NCBI RefSeq assembly: GCF_013368755.1
Contig: NC_049566.1
Location: 4,712,001 to 4,776,000, forward strand
Length of the DNA: 64,000 nt
Direction: 5' to 3'
Source of the DNA: Talaromyces rugulosus
Lineage: Eukaryota > Ascomycota > Eurotiomycetes > Eurotiales > Trichocomaceae
The notes below the pieces were generated by a model. The model saw nothing but the letters and a program-made list of their open reading frames with translations. It did no database searches and had not been told where the DNA came from. The position numbers and the translations under genes were made by a program. This document shows, in pieces, positions 23,620 through 35,893 of the stretch (the stretch's first letter is position 1; the number at the start of each line of letters is the position of its first letter).

Positions 23620-25851
23620 GATTTAACGTCGTCGTAGCGTTCATTATGCGTTCTTACGTAGGATGGGGTACTTATAGTACTTATGATGGAGCTCCCAGCC
23701 TACGACGAAACTCCACAAAGCAAATCTCTTACCCGATATATGTACAATAAAACTGGGGCAATTGGACTTTAGCCGGTAGAGATCGACATTGTTCTTTTCT
23801 GCTGAGTATAGAGCGTAGTGGTCCACCCTAGGCCACATCCTGCACGGAGTTAGGGTACCTGTTCGTACCCGGGAACACGGATATACATGTCTGGCTACAT
23901 TATCCGTCACTAGCACATAATGACTACTAAGTGAACGGATGGACACTTTTGCCATTGCCCATTGTCTAACTATATTACCTCTCAGGGTACATAAGGAAAA
24001 AGAAAATCATTTCCCAATGGAGTAACTTCGGCAGAAGTCACTATCACTAAAAGTACGGAGTATGTGACTAAAGCGTGAAATGTAGCCGTTGTGAAGTCTG
24101 ATCTCCTGTATTTTCCCGCGAATTATTTGCTTTCGCCACCCACTCTCATACGTACTTCCGCTCGAGCCTTTTAGTGACTCGTGGTCCTCATTATTGTCAT
24201 TTTACTGCGGAGTATATTTGAGACTAGTTGACAGGAATCATGTGGGATCTGTGCTGAAGAAAATAGGTGCCTCTGAACATCCTTGAACCACGACTCTTCT
24301 TCACCCCGCTTTTATGACGCCGGGAAACCCCCAACCCACCCCTGTTTACGCAAAACTCAATAGCTTAATTTATATATCTACATCTCTCTTTTGCTGGTGC
24401 CTAAATACTGTTGGAAATTAGAGATAACAAAGTGACTCGTCACGTTCCATGCCCGGCTTAACCTGAATTACCAAAATTTGAGATGAGTTCCAGGGACTTG
24501 TCTGCAATTTCGGGTGAACTTCCGGTTCATAAATCGCTCGGAGAACTCCCCGATTACTCCCTCTACCTCGGACCAAAAAGATCCCACTTGATGAGAGGAA
24601 TTATTACCTGGAAAGGTAAAGCGTTTCGTCGGTGATTCGTTCATAAACCACATTCGACTTGATCGCCTATTTATTTGCCGAAAATTAGAGCCGGGCCCGT
24701 GGAACGTTGACGAGTTCACTTGTGCCTCATGAAGCTGCGCAAGGAGCGGTTCGTTAGTTTCATCCTCCACCAAGAGGGGTATCGAATTACCTTAAGTTGA
24801 TTTAGCGGGTGAAAGCCATGTTGACTAGAATTATCGCTAGAAATTGGATTCTGTTACAGTAACACGTAGCTTGAATTTCGAGGAAGAAAAAAAAAGGTGG
24901 AGGTGTGATGAAATCTGGTGGCCCAACATTAAGTCAAGCAGTAGACAACATATGATATAGATAATTCCTACTAAATATATATGCATGTAAACATGCATTT
25001 ATACTTTCAACAATCGAACATTGAACAATTCTCTCCTTATACATGTGAACATGAGAAAAGATCTCTTAAGCCTTAATTACACAAGAATGACACCATAATA
25101 TGCTTATAGGAAGGAAGGACGAGAATCGAATAAAGGCTGGTCGAACTACTCAATGTGTCTGATCACCACTCTGCTTCTCATGTATCGTCCTCGTAACGAG
25201 GCAGGAGAATATTTGAAGGAAAAGTTTAATCCTAATAGCGCACCACAGACTTAATTAGCATCAGTGATCAAAACTCTATATATCATATAGAGCTTAATGT
25301 AGTCTTAAATTCAGTCTATACCATTGTCAAATAATCCAAGGCACACAGGGAAAGTGCGTTGGTTTTCGTAGAGGGCGAATGTCACAACATTGGAAGGTTT
25401 GTTCCCTCAGCATGTTCCACCATAATACTGTAGACACGTATTCTTTATCTCGCAATTGATCGCTACAAATTATCTCACGTGGACAATACATGCAATTTGA
25501 AAACATGGATAGGGAAAACATAGCTCTTAAATTTTAATGTTCTTACTAAACATAGTGTATGAATTAAGGTCCAATGTCATACTCGCCGACAATTTGAAAT
25601 ATATGTGGATACATATTTACAAATTATGCCTTTAAGTCACAGGCGTAGGAGACCATCATGTGAAGTATGCAATTGGCATATCATGTTTATTTATTTCTTT
25701 TGGAGATCATAATTGGGTCGACGTCTTGGTCAAACCATTCCCTGTTGTATGTGATTGTGGGGATCAATTGACGGTAAAATTCACTAGTATCGATCTGGTA
25801 GTAAACAACCTTGATTAGAATTTTTTTATCCGTTGCTGATATACCTAGAAA
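23620..25851. other. Intergenic, about 2.2 kb, no gene seen
   Basis: The first few hundred bases are the GH3 promoter side. The rest is AT-rich with short frames only. A 101-codon frame at 24468-24773 (minus) has no domain pattern. Small self-complementary stretches around 24980-25050 built on ACATGT/GCATGC are present but have no known role. Confidence 0.55.
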
Positions 25852-26688
25852 ATGGCCAGTTTTGTCTTTGTGACAGGAAACAAGCATAAAATTTCGGAAA
25901 TTAGCTCTATATTCAACGGCGATGTATCCTTCGAAACAAGATCCATTGATTTGCCTGAGATACAAGGTACTGTCCTGGAAATCACGCGGGAGAAATGTCG
26001 CGTGGCAGCTGAACAGGTAGTGGCCCTTTTGGTTCCATCGTGCGCGATTGTAGCCACTGAAAATAATAACCACCTAGATCGGCGGCGCAGTTTTAGTTGA
26101 GGATTCGGCTCTTGAAATGAATGCCCTGAACGGGCTTCCAGGCCCATATGTGTCTGTCACCCCACCCCCCTAAATTTCTAATTGAGCATAAGCTCAGACC
26201 AACGTCACAGCAAGGATTTCGTGGAGCTGCTGGGAAACGAAGGACTATGTAGATTACTGATTCCATATGTGGATAAAACCGCACAGGCCGTCTGCACAAT
26301 CGCATATTCCTCGGGACCAGGGTCGGAACCTGTTCTTTTTCAAGGAAGGCTAGTGGTATGTTTGTTGTAAGTTGAGAACGATTGAATATATCTGAATTTT
26401 AATAGGGCCAGGTGGTTCCCGAACGTGGTATTTCTTCTTTTGGTACGGCTTTCTTTCAAATGTCGTATATCTTCCAACAATATCTTTACTGAGTTAACAC
26501 AGGATGGGAGCCGATCTTTCAATTTCAAGGAGAAACTCTAGCTGAGATGAGCCATTCCAAGAAAGTAAATGAGCCTTACAATGTGGCCATGATTTCTTCT
26601 GCTAATCATGTTGTAGAATTCGCTATCTCATCGCTTTCAAGCCTGCATGAAGTTTAGAGAATGGTACAAAGAAAGCCGAATGAGATAA
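25852..26688 (+). CDS. HAM1/ITPase-like nucleoside-triphosphate pyrophosphatase
   Basis: Six small exons: 25852-26016, 26078-26151, 26211-26355, 26406-26442, 26503-26564, 26617-26688; 184 residues, close to the usual 185-195. All introns are GT-AG, 48-61 nt, and every phase matches. Family motifs run in order: VFVTGNKHK at the N-terminus (phosphate binding), [55 protein letters not shown], and the C-terminal SHRFQA. These enzymes hydrolyse ITP, XTP and related non-canonical purine triphosphates to monophosphates in the cytosol, keeping them out of nucleic acids. Active-site residues look intact. The gene stands alone between two long gene-poor stretches; whether it is the only copy in the genome is unknown. 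Confidence 0.92.
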
Positions 26689-28212
26689 GACATACGGCTG
26701 TGCAACTATAACCAGCCACCTACTATATTTCAGGTTTTATCCATGTTTCCCATTATATCTTGTACAACTAAAGTACCGATGTTAGTCAATCGCTCGTGCT
26801 CCTCCGTGAACTAGTACTTAGCACATATAGGATAAGATGTTAATTGCATAGTACACGTACAAATATAGATTTATTTACTAATTACTGAGAGACTACTGGT
26901 ATAATATAGTATTTTAATTTTATACAATTGATATTGTATTAAAATAATAATTAATATGACTACGCATCAAAATCAGTAACTCAACGTACAAAGGTAAAAG
27001 GTTTAAAGCCTGCAGTCATGATATTTGTCAAATTTCTCTAAGGTCTATCTATATTTTGCGCCAATAAATGCTTAGGATTATTGCGACAACTGGACGTGGC
27101 GGTCGCCTGACGCAGCTGAGATGTAAGTCACTAAGAAACCAGGGATTTTGGACAACGAGTGCAAGGTTATGCGATATATCAATTAATACATAGACACAGT
27201 AACAGTGCTAGAGCTATATATAATACCAGAGTAAGCAGCTACATGGTTTCACAATATTTTACCGTTAGGGGCATTGGAGAGATATTTGGAGAATATATTC
27301 AGTATTTATATGGCGTTGCAAGAAGAAGAGCCAAATCGACGAGACACCGACACCAGACTAGCCAATGATGTTTCCTAATTGCGTTAAAATAGCCCTCAGC
27401 CTCATCGCAACATTCAGTGGAATGTAAATTTACCGTGAATTGACCATTTACATAAAGTTACGAAAATTACAAGGCTTTATGGATTTTAGGGCTGGAGGTA
27501 TCTATGATTGGCTTAGGAAGCTCTACAATTTTCAGGCTTGGCAAAAGTGTTTGTTATTTCCCTTTCTGAATATACAACAAGGCACACACTGCACATGAGT
27601 TTGGTAGTTGACAAGAACCACGCTATGGAGTATGAGACTTCCGCAATATTGCGCACATGAAGTATTTAATGCCATCGCCGCCCCCACTGCACCGTAGCAT
27701 CAAGCCATGTCCTGACAGGGTAAATGATAGGTCCCCGATACGCGGTTGGCTTGTCTTCCACTTTGATAGGTTTCTGAACGAATGATCTAATACACAGCGG
27801 TCGATAATGACCTACAAGTTTATTGAAAATCAATAAAGCAGTGATCACTGAATCTATCTTGCCAACACGAAAATCGTATCGAATAAGGTTTAACGTGTAT
27901 TGCATACTAAAAGGGCCTGTCTATGTTGCTTTTCCATGTCAAGGGTAGTTGCGCCCTTGCACCATCCCCACGAAGCATAGATCATGTTGATCTTTTCCCA
28001 ACAGAGTTCGTTTGACTGATGATCACGTCCTGGGCTCAGAACAATTATGCTGACTGTGGAGGCTTGCAATAGATTCATTGAGCCAACATGCTAGGGCCTG
28101 GCAATCTAACCATCGCTAGTGGCTGTACGGCTTCGAGTTATAAGAGGCCCACAACATCCCTCGCTAGTCATGTAGTCTATCTCTATTTTATGCACACTGC
28201 CCAACACCCACC
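26689..28212. other. Intergenic, about 1.5 kb, no gene seen
   Basis: AT-rich sequence with scattered short frames on both strands. Minus frames at 27666-27905 and 27890-28078 were examined; they lack recognisable domains and I could not connect them by splice sites. Right end is the GH28 promoter. Confidence 0.5.
28139..28144 (+). promoter_or_regulatory. Probable TATA box of the GH28 gene
   Basis: TATAAG lies 69 bp before the GH28 ATG at 28213. Positional inference only. Confidence 0.4.
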
Positions 28213-29541
28213 ATGCTCCCCGGACTGCTGAATCTACTATGGGCCATCTCCGCGTCGGCCTACGTCGTTCAAGATGGCAATAAATGTGAACTATATCCCG
28301 AGTCTCTGAATAACAACGGCGACGCAGTCGACGATTCGCCCTCGATCCTACAGGCATTTGAAAATTGTGGTCAGAATGGCGAGGTAATCTTCACCAATAA
28401 CACCTTCTACATCAACTCGGTTCTCAACACGACCAACCTTGTTAACTGTGACGTGTCGGTGCGCGGCGAGCTTCAATTTTCCACTGATATCGACTATTGG
28501 CGCGACAACGTCTACTCGGTTGTATTCCAGAACCAGTCTACGGCATGGCTTTTTGGCGGCGAGAATGTAACATTTCGCAGCGAAGAGGGCGGCTGGATTA
28601 ATGGTAACGGCCAGACCTGGTATACCTGGGCGAAGGGTACATCAAATATCCCCGGGCGACCCATTACCATAACTTTTTTCAACTCGACCAATTTGTGGGT
28701 GGATGGATTGAACATTACCCAGCCGCAGTTCTGGGCCACGCTGGTCTGGCAAAGTTACAATGTCTCACTAACCAACCTGTACGTTAATGCGACCAGCAAC
28801 GATGGAAGTAGCGTTGTCAATACCGACGGCTATGACTCGTGGCAAAGCGATTTATTGCTAGTCGAAAACGCCGATATAACCAATGGCGACGACTGCATTG
28901 CTGCCAAGGGAAACACCTCCAACTTGCTTGTTCGCAACGTCACCTGTCACGAGGGCTCTAACGGGATTACCATCGGTTCTATAGGTCAGTATCCGGACAC
29001 GCCAGACTATGTACAAAACGTAACATTTGACAATGTACGTTGTCTTGGCTGTCTCGATGGCGCTTTTATCAAAACCTGGTCAGGCACTCCTGTCACGACA
29101 GACTCCAACGGTGATGCCGGCGGTGGCGGTACCGGCTTGGTAAAGAACGTCACCTACAGCAACTTCTATATGGAAAACGTCGGCCTTCCTATTCAAATCT
29201 CGCAGTGTATTTATGCAGAGGCCAATGGATCCGGATGCAACACCTCGACTCTTCAAATTGAGGATGTCTCATGGATTAATATCACAGGGACGTCGCAGTT
29301 CAATATCGCCGCTTCTATGTACTGTTCCGATGCCGCGCCGTGCCCTGGGATCAAATTTGATAATGTCAGTATCCAGTCAGTGAACCAAACCTTGGGGCTG
29401 CCGGCCTATGGAACCGATCAGCAGGATGAGGTGTTCCAATGCGCAAACCTGATTGACCAGGACTCAACTGGCATCCCATGCAACTTGGTGGCACCTGACA
29501 ACTATGGGCAGATTGTGTCTAGCAATGTCCAGGCACAGTAA
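28213..29541 (+). CDS. Secreted GH28 enzyme, exo-acting polygalacturonase or rhamnogalacturonan type
   Basis: Single exon, 442 residues with a signal peptide (MLPGLLNLLWAISASAYVV). GH28 parallel beta-helix motifs are present: NTDGYD with Asp205, the catalytic pair GDDC with Asp226-Asp227, and a GSNGITIGS segment near residue 248, where most polygalacturonases have GHG(I/L)SIGS with a His. Here the His position is Asn250. The protein has many N-glycosylation sequons. The length (about 440) and the GSIGQYPDTPDYVQNVTF stretch fit exo-type fungal GH28 enzymes acting on galacturonan or rhamnogalacturonan; which one cannot be decided from sequence alone. It would act outside the cell on pectin together with the other wall-degrading enzymes of this window. 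Confidence 0.9.
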   Translation: MLPGLLNLLWAISASAYVVQDGNKCELYPESLNNNGDAVDDSPSILQAFENCGQNGEVIFTNNTFYINSVLNTTNLVNCDVSVRGELQFSTDIDYWRDNVYSVVFQNQSTAWLFGGENVTFRSEEGGWINGNGQTWYTWAKGTSNIPGRPITITFFNSTNLWVDGLNITQPQFWATLVWQSYNVSLTNLYVNATSNDGSSVVNTDGYDSWQSDLLLVENADITNGDDCIAAKGNTSNLLVRNVTCHEGSNGITIGSIGQYPDTPDYVQNVTFDNVRCLGCLDGAFIKTWSGTPVTTDSNGDAGGGGTGLVKNVTYSNFYMENVGLPIQISQCIYAEANGSGCNTSTLQIEDVSWINITGTSQFNIAASMYCSDAAPCPGIKFDNVSIQSVNQTLGLPAYGTDQQDEVFQCANLIDQDSTGIPCNLVAPDNYGQIVSSNVQAQ

Positions 29542-30292
29542 CCTCTTCGTTTCTCTTTCCGCCCCACACGAGATTGTTTCATTGTTCATTGATACCTATA
29601 TGTACTCGTGAATCAGTACATCGTCAATTTGTAAATAGTAGAACTTTCAATGTTAATTCGATCCTTGTATAAAAAGAGACTGTTGCTAGCCTGATCGAAG
29701 TGAATTCCTATTAGCTGTCCTTCAATTTTATCCATTGATGGCACCAGTTGACAATCGATATTCTGGAAACGTTACTGAACGAGAGAATATATATAGATAT
29801 CATAGAGGGCATCACATCAATTGCTTAAAAATATTTACTAAAATACATGTGTTATACTATCATATCTTCAAGTACATACATGATTATATACCGAGTCAAA
29901 ATTATGTATGGGAAAATAAATAACACCGTAACAATCAATTGATGGAATTCAGTGAAACGGGATAGTTGAACGGAGAAGTCGGCTGGAGCTCTGCAGCCGA
30001 TCGGACCCGAAGCGAGGATCCGATGCGGAGACGGGGACAAAGCAACAGGATTAATGTAATAATAAGGATAACAATAATATGAAAGCGATACAAGCATAGC
30101 TACATCGATTAATCAATTAAATTAGCTCTTGACAGCTTTGCCGAAGATGCCGTCATGCGCAGATAAATATCGTACCAATCCTCTGCTTGACATTGATACA
30201 AGTTTTGAATCTCGTGCTTAAAACCAAACCGCCGACGACAAAAATAATAATAATAAACGAAACTTCTATTTACATCTGAGAGATCTAGTGCA
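29542..30292. other. Intergenic, 750 bp
   Basis: AT-rich 3' flank of the GH28 gene and promoter of the dioxygenase at 30293; no gene seen. An (ATA/ATT)-rich tract lies near 30240-30256. Confidence 0.6.
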
Positions 30293-31669
30293 ATGTCTCC
30301 GGCGCTCACTCAAGCCGGCACGACTGTTTCGTCTGGCCTTGGGACAGCGTCTAATTCTACCCAGACCAGTGCATTTCCCGACGGACTCAAAACATGTGGC
30401 CAGGTTCCCCCAATATACAGTCTTCTTCGTCCCTACGAAGAATATCCAAAGGAAGTGACTGGCCCGACAGTATGGAAAGCGGAAGATTACCGCGATCATC
30501 CTGAACGGTGGACTCATCCACTAAGTGTTCTAGAGATTGACGAATTGAGTCAAGCCGCAGAGAACTTTATTGCATCTGCAATGCCATTAACCGGGATCAG
30601 CAAGGTGGGTTATTTAACACCTGAAGTGTCAAGACTTTCATGAATTCGTCCTTATTGTTTAAAACTCCTGCCAACTAGGCCCATTTTCCTCTTCCGACAT
30701 TGGCGAAATTTCTGAGTGAGGTTCGCGAGACTCTCCTCGACGGCAAAGGCTTTATACTTCTGAAGGGTATGCCCGTTAGAGAATGGGGTTTACACAAGTC
30801 GGCCGTGGCATATATGGGAATGGGGACACATCTGGGTTACTTCGTCAGCCAGAACGGCCGAGGCCATGTCCTGGGTCACGTTAAGGATTTAGGAGAGGAT
30901 GCTACCAAGACAGATCGCGTCCGAATCTATCGAACCAATGCGAAGTAAGCTATCCATGCAGTTTTCTTTTTGGCTTTTCATATGTATCTGAACGTGCTGC
31001 AGACAATTCTTCCACACGGATGGTGCCGACCTAGTAGGACTTCTCTGCATGGCCAAGTCGCTTTCCGGTGGCGAGTCTGATATCGTCTCCATGCATCATG
31101 TATTCAACACGTTACAGCGTGAGAATCCCGATGTGGTCCGTACACTGACCGAGCCAAACTGGTATTTCGACCGTAAGGGCGAGACTAGCGTGGGCCAGGA
31201 GGAGTGGATCAGGAGTTGTGTGTTCTATCTCGAGAACGACCCAAATAGCAACAACTCTCCGCGCCCGTACGCAAAGTTTGACCCGAATAACGTGACGTCT
31301 CTGGCGAGATTTAATTCAGGCCCCAATGCAGTTATACCGCCTCTGTCTGAGAAGCAGCTCTACGCAATGAAGGTTCTTGATGAAACCTGCACTAGGCTTG
31401 CGCTTCATATGATCCTCGAGCCTGGAGATGTTCAGCTGTTGAGTAATCCGCATGTTTTCCATGCGCGAACTGCCTACACTGATTATCCTCCGGGATGTCG
31501 CGATGATAATGGAGACCCAGTGCTTAGAAGGCATTTGATGAGACTATGGCTGGCTGTACCAGAGACAGAAGGGGGTTGGAAGCTTCCGTATGCTAGCAGC
31601 AAAGAAAAGAAGAGAGGCGGTGTTCAGGTAAATAACACCCCACCTGCTGCACCAATCGATGCGGAGTGA
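30293..31669 (+). CDS. TauD/TfdA-family Fe(II)/2-oxoglutarate dioxygenase
   Basis: Three exons: 30293-30604, 30679-30944, 31003-31669; about 414 residues. The first iron ligands are in FFHTDGAD (residues about 195-202). The distal His is in HVFHART, and an Arg that would bind 2-oxoglutarate follows in RHLMRLWLAVPE. The FILLKGMPV and MGTHLGYFVSQN segments are typical of fungal TauD-like proteins of about 400 residues, many annotated only as clavaminate synthase-like. The enzyme should oxidise a small substrate with loss of CO2 from 2-oxoglutarate; the substrate is unknown. It is convergent with the regulator at 31815-34622, with 145 bp between stop codons. Confidence 0.88.
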
Positions 31670-31814
31670 GTGCCAGTTAGCTTAGTTAGACGACTGAAAT
31701 GTGATTCGAGTATTTATATGCTCTCTTCTACGGGAATCTGCTAAATGAGGATTTTATAAGATAAGAAAACAATGAATTCCCACAGCAGACTGTCAATATT
31801 AAAAGCCTGTGGCT

Positions 31815-34622
31815 TCAAACTATGCCATCTAAATCACTGTTAGGCATCCATAAGTCTAACTGCCCTGGTACATCGTCGGAGTCGGGACCACTTTGAAACC
31901 CGGGAGCGCATGGAAAAAGCCCTGTATCCTGAGTACCAGATCCAACAACTGTTTCAGCTGGTTGCCATGCCCATCCCAAGTCCGAGGTGAAATACATTTG
32001 TAGTTCGTCAAACATAGCTCGCTCAAAGACAGGGGTACCGGCCAAAGACCTATCTGTAAATGTCGATTGATGGGCTTGTCGTGATGTATGAAAAGCTGAC
32101 TCCGACAAGGTAGTTCTGTTGGATGGTGCTACCGTCTCAGGTGTATGCTTCTCTGGGATGGCCTTCCTGGCCATTCGATAGATGGACAGGGGATTTAAGA
32201 CATATTCTGGTGTGCTCTGCGGCGGTGATCCACGCGCTCTTGTTCTTGAGCACGGATCATCGCGTGTTCTCTGAAAACAGGCAGTAGAGTAAACATATCC
32301 TTCCCCTTTTTCGGGTTGATACGGGTCATCTGGAATAATATCCATCCTTTGGAAATTCTGCGAATATAGACCAAACTTTTCAAGCATCGTATTTGCGGCA
32401 AGGTACTTCAACATAGTGTCAAGTGTTAGTTACGGCATAACAACATTTGCTGAAGAGTAGAAAATACCAGTGGCTCAGCTACAGCATGGATAGCTTGCAT
32501 CCTCTTCAACGCTTTTACATTTCGCTCCAGAAGCGGTACCGTTTCTAAAGTGAGAGGCGTCTTCGTATCGGAAGGGTCAATGAGTTGTGTCAGGTAATAG
32601 ACCATGATTCGGCAGCTATCGTAAATGATGGACGGAAGCCATGAATCAGCTAGGATTCTCGTTCCGTGGCGCATAGCCTCTTCTACGATCTTCGCAATGC
32701 TCCTGGCATGTTCAAATAGAGTCCACTGTACAGAATGTAGAAAGGGGGATTGCTCCTGTGGGAAGTCAAACGCTGCCCGAATTTTGTACAAATGCGGCGC
32801 TCCGATACGATACAGGTCACACATGGTCTCATGATAGCCACAGTGTAAAATACAGAGAGCCCCAAGCTGGTGGGTGTCTTTCCTGATATATACGGCTGTC
32901 GATGTGAACTGCAGGCTAGGCGGAAGTGAGTTATACCACGCTTTGCATTCAGCATCCAAGACCGAAAACTCTGAATCTGGAAGCCACGGTAACTTGGCCT
33001 GGTCTAGATGTTTTATATACCTGGAAAGAACTGTGTCAGAACGGTCCACATTCCACTAATATGCAAAAATTACCGTAAAACCCGTCTCCTGATCTCCATG
33101 TGCCGCAAAAAATATGCGGCAATGCCCATGTTATCTTGCGGGTTAGACGGTCTGAGCTCAGGAGAAATGAAGGGCAGGGGCTGACGATCTCTAAGAGTTT
33201 CAGTTATGCAAATTATCTGTTGCGTAAAGTTCCTTTCGTTGCATGGTAATTGGATCTTTAGATCATCGTCGTTGATCATCGTAAGTTGGTCTACACCACT
33301 ACCCACGAGAGAGTCGGCGACATAACAGCTCCACATTAGCCGACGGCGGGACTCTCGGATAGTAATGGAGGGATGTTTTTCGGTCTCTTTGCAGAGGATG
33401 TCGGTGGAGTACTCTAAATTGATCTGAAGGGCCTGAGACATACGCGATGCCATGGCGCTGAGCATGAAAGCAAGCGCATAGTTCCCTATTCTTACTACAT
33501 AGTCTTGAAGAAGATGTGCTGCCTTGATGATGTTAGTAAAATTTGTGTTTCAATGCTACTCTGAGTCATGGAAAATGGACAAGGAACTTTACCATCAAAT
33601 TTTGAACAGAAATTTGATCCAAATCTGTTAGAATGAGATGTTGTGCTGCGGTCGCCCACTGGCTGCCAGCTGCACGAATGAATCCTGGCTCAAGCGAGAG
33701 GCCTTCCTCTTGCTGTTCGAGGGCATAAAATCTTAAGGAAAATGTTAGTAGTTGCGCTGCAGTAGAGTCTTAGTGTGAACTCACTGAGCGCCCAAAGCGC
33801 ATATTATATGAAGAAGAGCGTTTCGCTCTCTCGGTAAGCCCCTTGCCTCCATGTTCTGCAAAAAGGAAGGTTTATGGATGAAGGCGAAGCAGCGAAGAGG
33901 GTGAATATTAGTGAAATACTGCTCAGCTAGCAGTCTAGCCTGCTTAGCAGGGGGAAGCGTTGGGGAAGTCAGCCTGGGATAATTTAGCACGTAAATACTA
34001 CCTTTCAAAAAAATAGACGGTAGAGTATTACCATGATAGAGATGATTTTTCGTCTACTATAGTAGCCGTCGACTGCTGCAGAGGATCAGGAGATGTGCTG
34101 CGATAAGCATCGTGGTGCGTGACTGGTACAGTATCGATCTCTCTAGTTCCATCGCTTAATGATGCAACGGCTGTCGTAGACGCCGGGTTGGTAGGAACAG
34201 TCAACCTTTGCGCCCATGCTGGCAATGACTGCGGAGTCTGCTCGTACATGCACTTGATTCTCCTTTGCTGGCATCTCATACAGGATGGCTTGACACCATT
34301 ACACTTCGTTTTCGATAGTCGACATTCCACGCAAGCCCTGTAGATACGTTCTCGTTTCCGTCGAAATGCATCAGTAGTTTGGTTCTGCTTTGAGAGCCCT
34401 ACATGATTGTCTACACGGGCAACTCCACTGGACTCTTGTTCCTGACCCCCGGTGTAGTAACTAGCACAAGGTAAACCAAGTCGCTCACAATTAGTACATC
34501 CACCAGGGCGTTCGTCACATTTCACCTTTGACAAAGATATTATTAGTTGAACAATATACATAGGTGTAACGCGATACGAGACGTACTTTACGGGCGCGGC
34601 AAATGCGGCATCCTTTTCGCAT
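31815..34622 (-). CDS. Fungal transcription factor with two Zn2Cys6 clusters
   Basis: Seven exons: 34587-34622, 34032-34525, 33785-33973, 33593-33731, 33074-33522, 32468-33020, 31815-32405; about 816 residues, all junctions in phase. Two complete Zn2Cys6 clusters occur in series: Cys 5, 8, 15, 22, 25, 32 (CRICRARKVKC...) and Cys 77, 80, 87, 94, 97, 104 (CVECRLSKTKC...), each spaced C-x2-C-x6-C-x6-C-x2-C-x6-C. The first cluster is split by the first intron at the Lys-Val codons. A middle region with RRRLMWSCYVADSLVGSG is the conserved core of the fungal-specific transcription factor domain. It should be a nuclear regulator; targets unknown, though the neighbouring dioxygenase at 30293 is a natural candidate. 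The start at 34622 gives MRKGCRIC; a longer 5' end is possible. Confidence 0.88.
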
Positions 34623-35344
34623 TAGCCAAATACTTCGAAATGCGTACAACGAAACACAAACCAGATCGCGATCGCGTTTTCCTACTCCGCTTCGGAGTCT
34701 CCCCTGGCTCAATCGATTCCATGACTCACTTCTACGAGTATGCCTCGCTCTTCTCGACATCAACGAGGGTTGTAAGGAGGGTCGGAAGCCCTTCGGAATG
34801 ATCGCTTATCTTCAAATGTAGTTCCCGAGGGACCGGGCCACGCAATTGGCTGCCGGATGTTCTCGTAACCGGGGTTCTTGGCGACTTGATCCATTCATTA
34901 ATTATTACTTTGTGCGAATTTACATGATAGGAAAAGGACATACAATTGAAGCTTCTTGGCGTTACTTATGCCGAGAAAGATTCCTTTTCCCCGCGTTAAG
35001 ATAACGACTTCGAGCTTCAGGACGTTCTAGTTCTCTTGATCGACCTGGATTATGCTACATTGGACTTTCTCCTGTTTCGAACGTATAGTGTTCATAAATT
35101 GCTTCAGTTTGAATTTAATTGCAATTGTTTTTGTCGCTATAACACAACCAACATACCGCGTGGAACGGACTAGACGGGCTTGCTTGTTGCCAAATCCCCA
35201 CAACAATAACAGCGACAAAGATACATCTCGGAACATAACTGACGTCGGCCCTTGGTAAACCACCGGTGGTACAACCATTCATGACACCAGCAGATTCCAT
35301 CTTCCAACTTCAAGCCCCTATCTGAATATGGCCTTTCTTCTAAC
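34623..35344. other. Intergenic, about 720 bp
   Basis: Promoter side of the Zn2Cys6 regulator and 3' flank of the HsbA gene; no gene recognised. Confidence 0.6.
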
Positions 35345-35893
35345 TTATGAGCTATACACCTGTAGAGCTCGTTGGAAATGAAAGTCAATTTCCGACAGCA
35401 CAAGTGGAGCTAGCTTTTGAATTTCCGGTATGAGCTTGCTGATAATGGCGTTTCCAAGCGCATCGGTAGCATTCTTGATATTTGTGAGATCTGACTCCAC
35501 GAGACCAGTTGCTGATGCAACACCCAAAACAGCGGTTTCAAAAGCTTGGTGATGGGCAATAAAGTTGTCAAGAAGGCTGTATACAGATGTCTGCAACCCG
35601 GTGACCGAATTGGTCACCGTGATTGAATCTGCCTGGCCCAGTACCGATGTAGCATTGGCTGTAGCAGTGGTGCTCTGGATTCCTGATAGCAGATCTTGAG
35701 CTTGCCCTTGGATTTGGAGAGCAGTTAAAGTTCCTATCAACGAGCCGTTGAATGTATTGAGAGTGCTGTTGATAGTAACTATGTCGTTTGTGACATTTTT
35801 GATGCCTGCTACAATGGCGTCGGGACCTGAGGCAGCTCGAACGATGCCCAGGAGGCTTGTTGATAGAAAGAAGGTAATGATACTATGGTGCAT
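35345..35893 (-). CDS. Secreted HsbA-family hydrophobic surface-binding protein (copy 1)
   Basis: Single exon, 182 residues with a signal peptide (MHHSIITFFLSTSLLGIVRA). The mature part is an all-helical, Ala/Thr/Leu-rich protein with few Cys, matching the HsbA family (PF12296): an IVAGIKNVTNDIVTINSTL start, a central LLSGIQSTT region, and a C-terminal ISKLIPEIQKLAPLVLSEID helix. Family knowledge: HsbA of Aspergillus oryzae adsorbs to hydrophobic plastic and recruits a polyesterase. It lies beside a class 3 lipase and a second HsbA gene at 38457. Confidence 0.85.
   Translation of the reverse strand: MHHSIITFFLSTSLLGIVRAASGPDAIVAGIKNVTNDIVTINSTLNTFNGSLIGTLTALQIQGQAQDLLSGIQSTTATANATSVLGQADSITVTNSVTGLQTSVYSLLDNFIAHHQAFETAVLGVASATGLVESDLTNIKNATDALGNAIISKLIPEIQKLAPLVLSEIDFHFQRALQVYSS

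Noticed and set aside
24468..24773. 101-codon minus frame in a gene-poor interval
   Set aside because: Composition looks random, no domain, no conserved start context and no neighbouring exon.
24980..25050. Palindromic ACATGT/GCATGC-rich stretch as an origin or regulatory array
   Set aside because: Too short and irregular; such words are frequent by chance in AT-rich intergenic DNA.
27666..28078. Two adjacent minus frames upstream of the GH28 gene
   Set aside because: Could not be joined by plausible introns and show no recognised motif; may be an old remnant.
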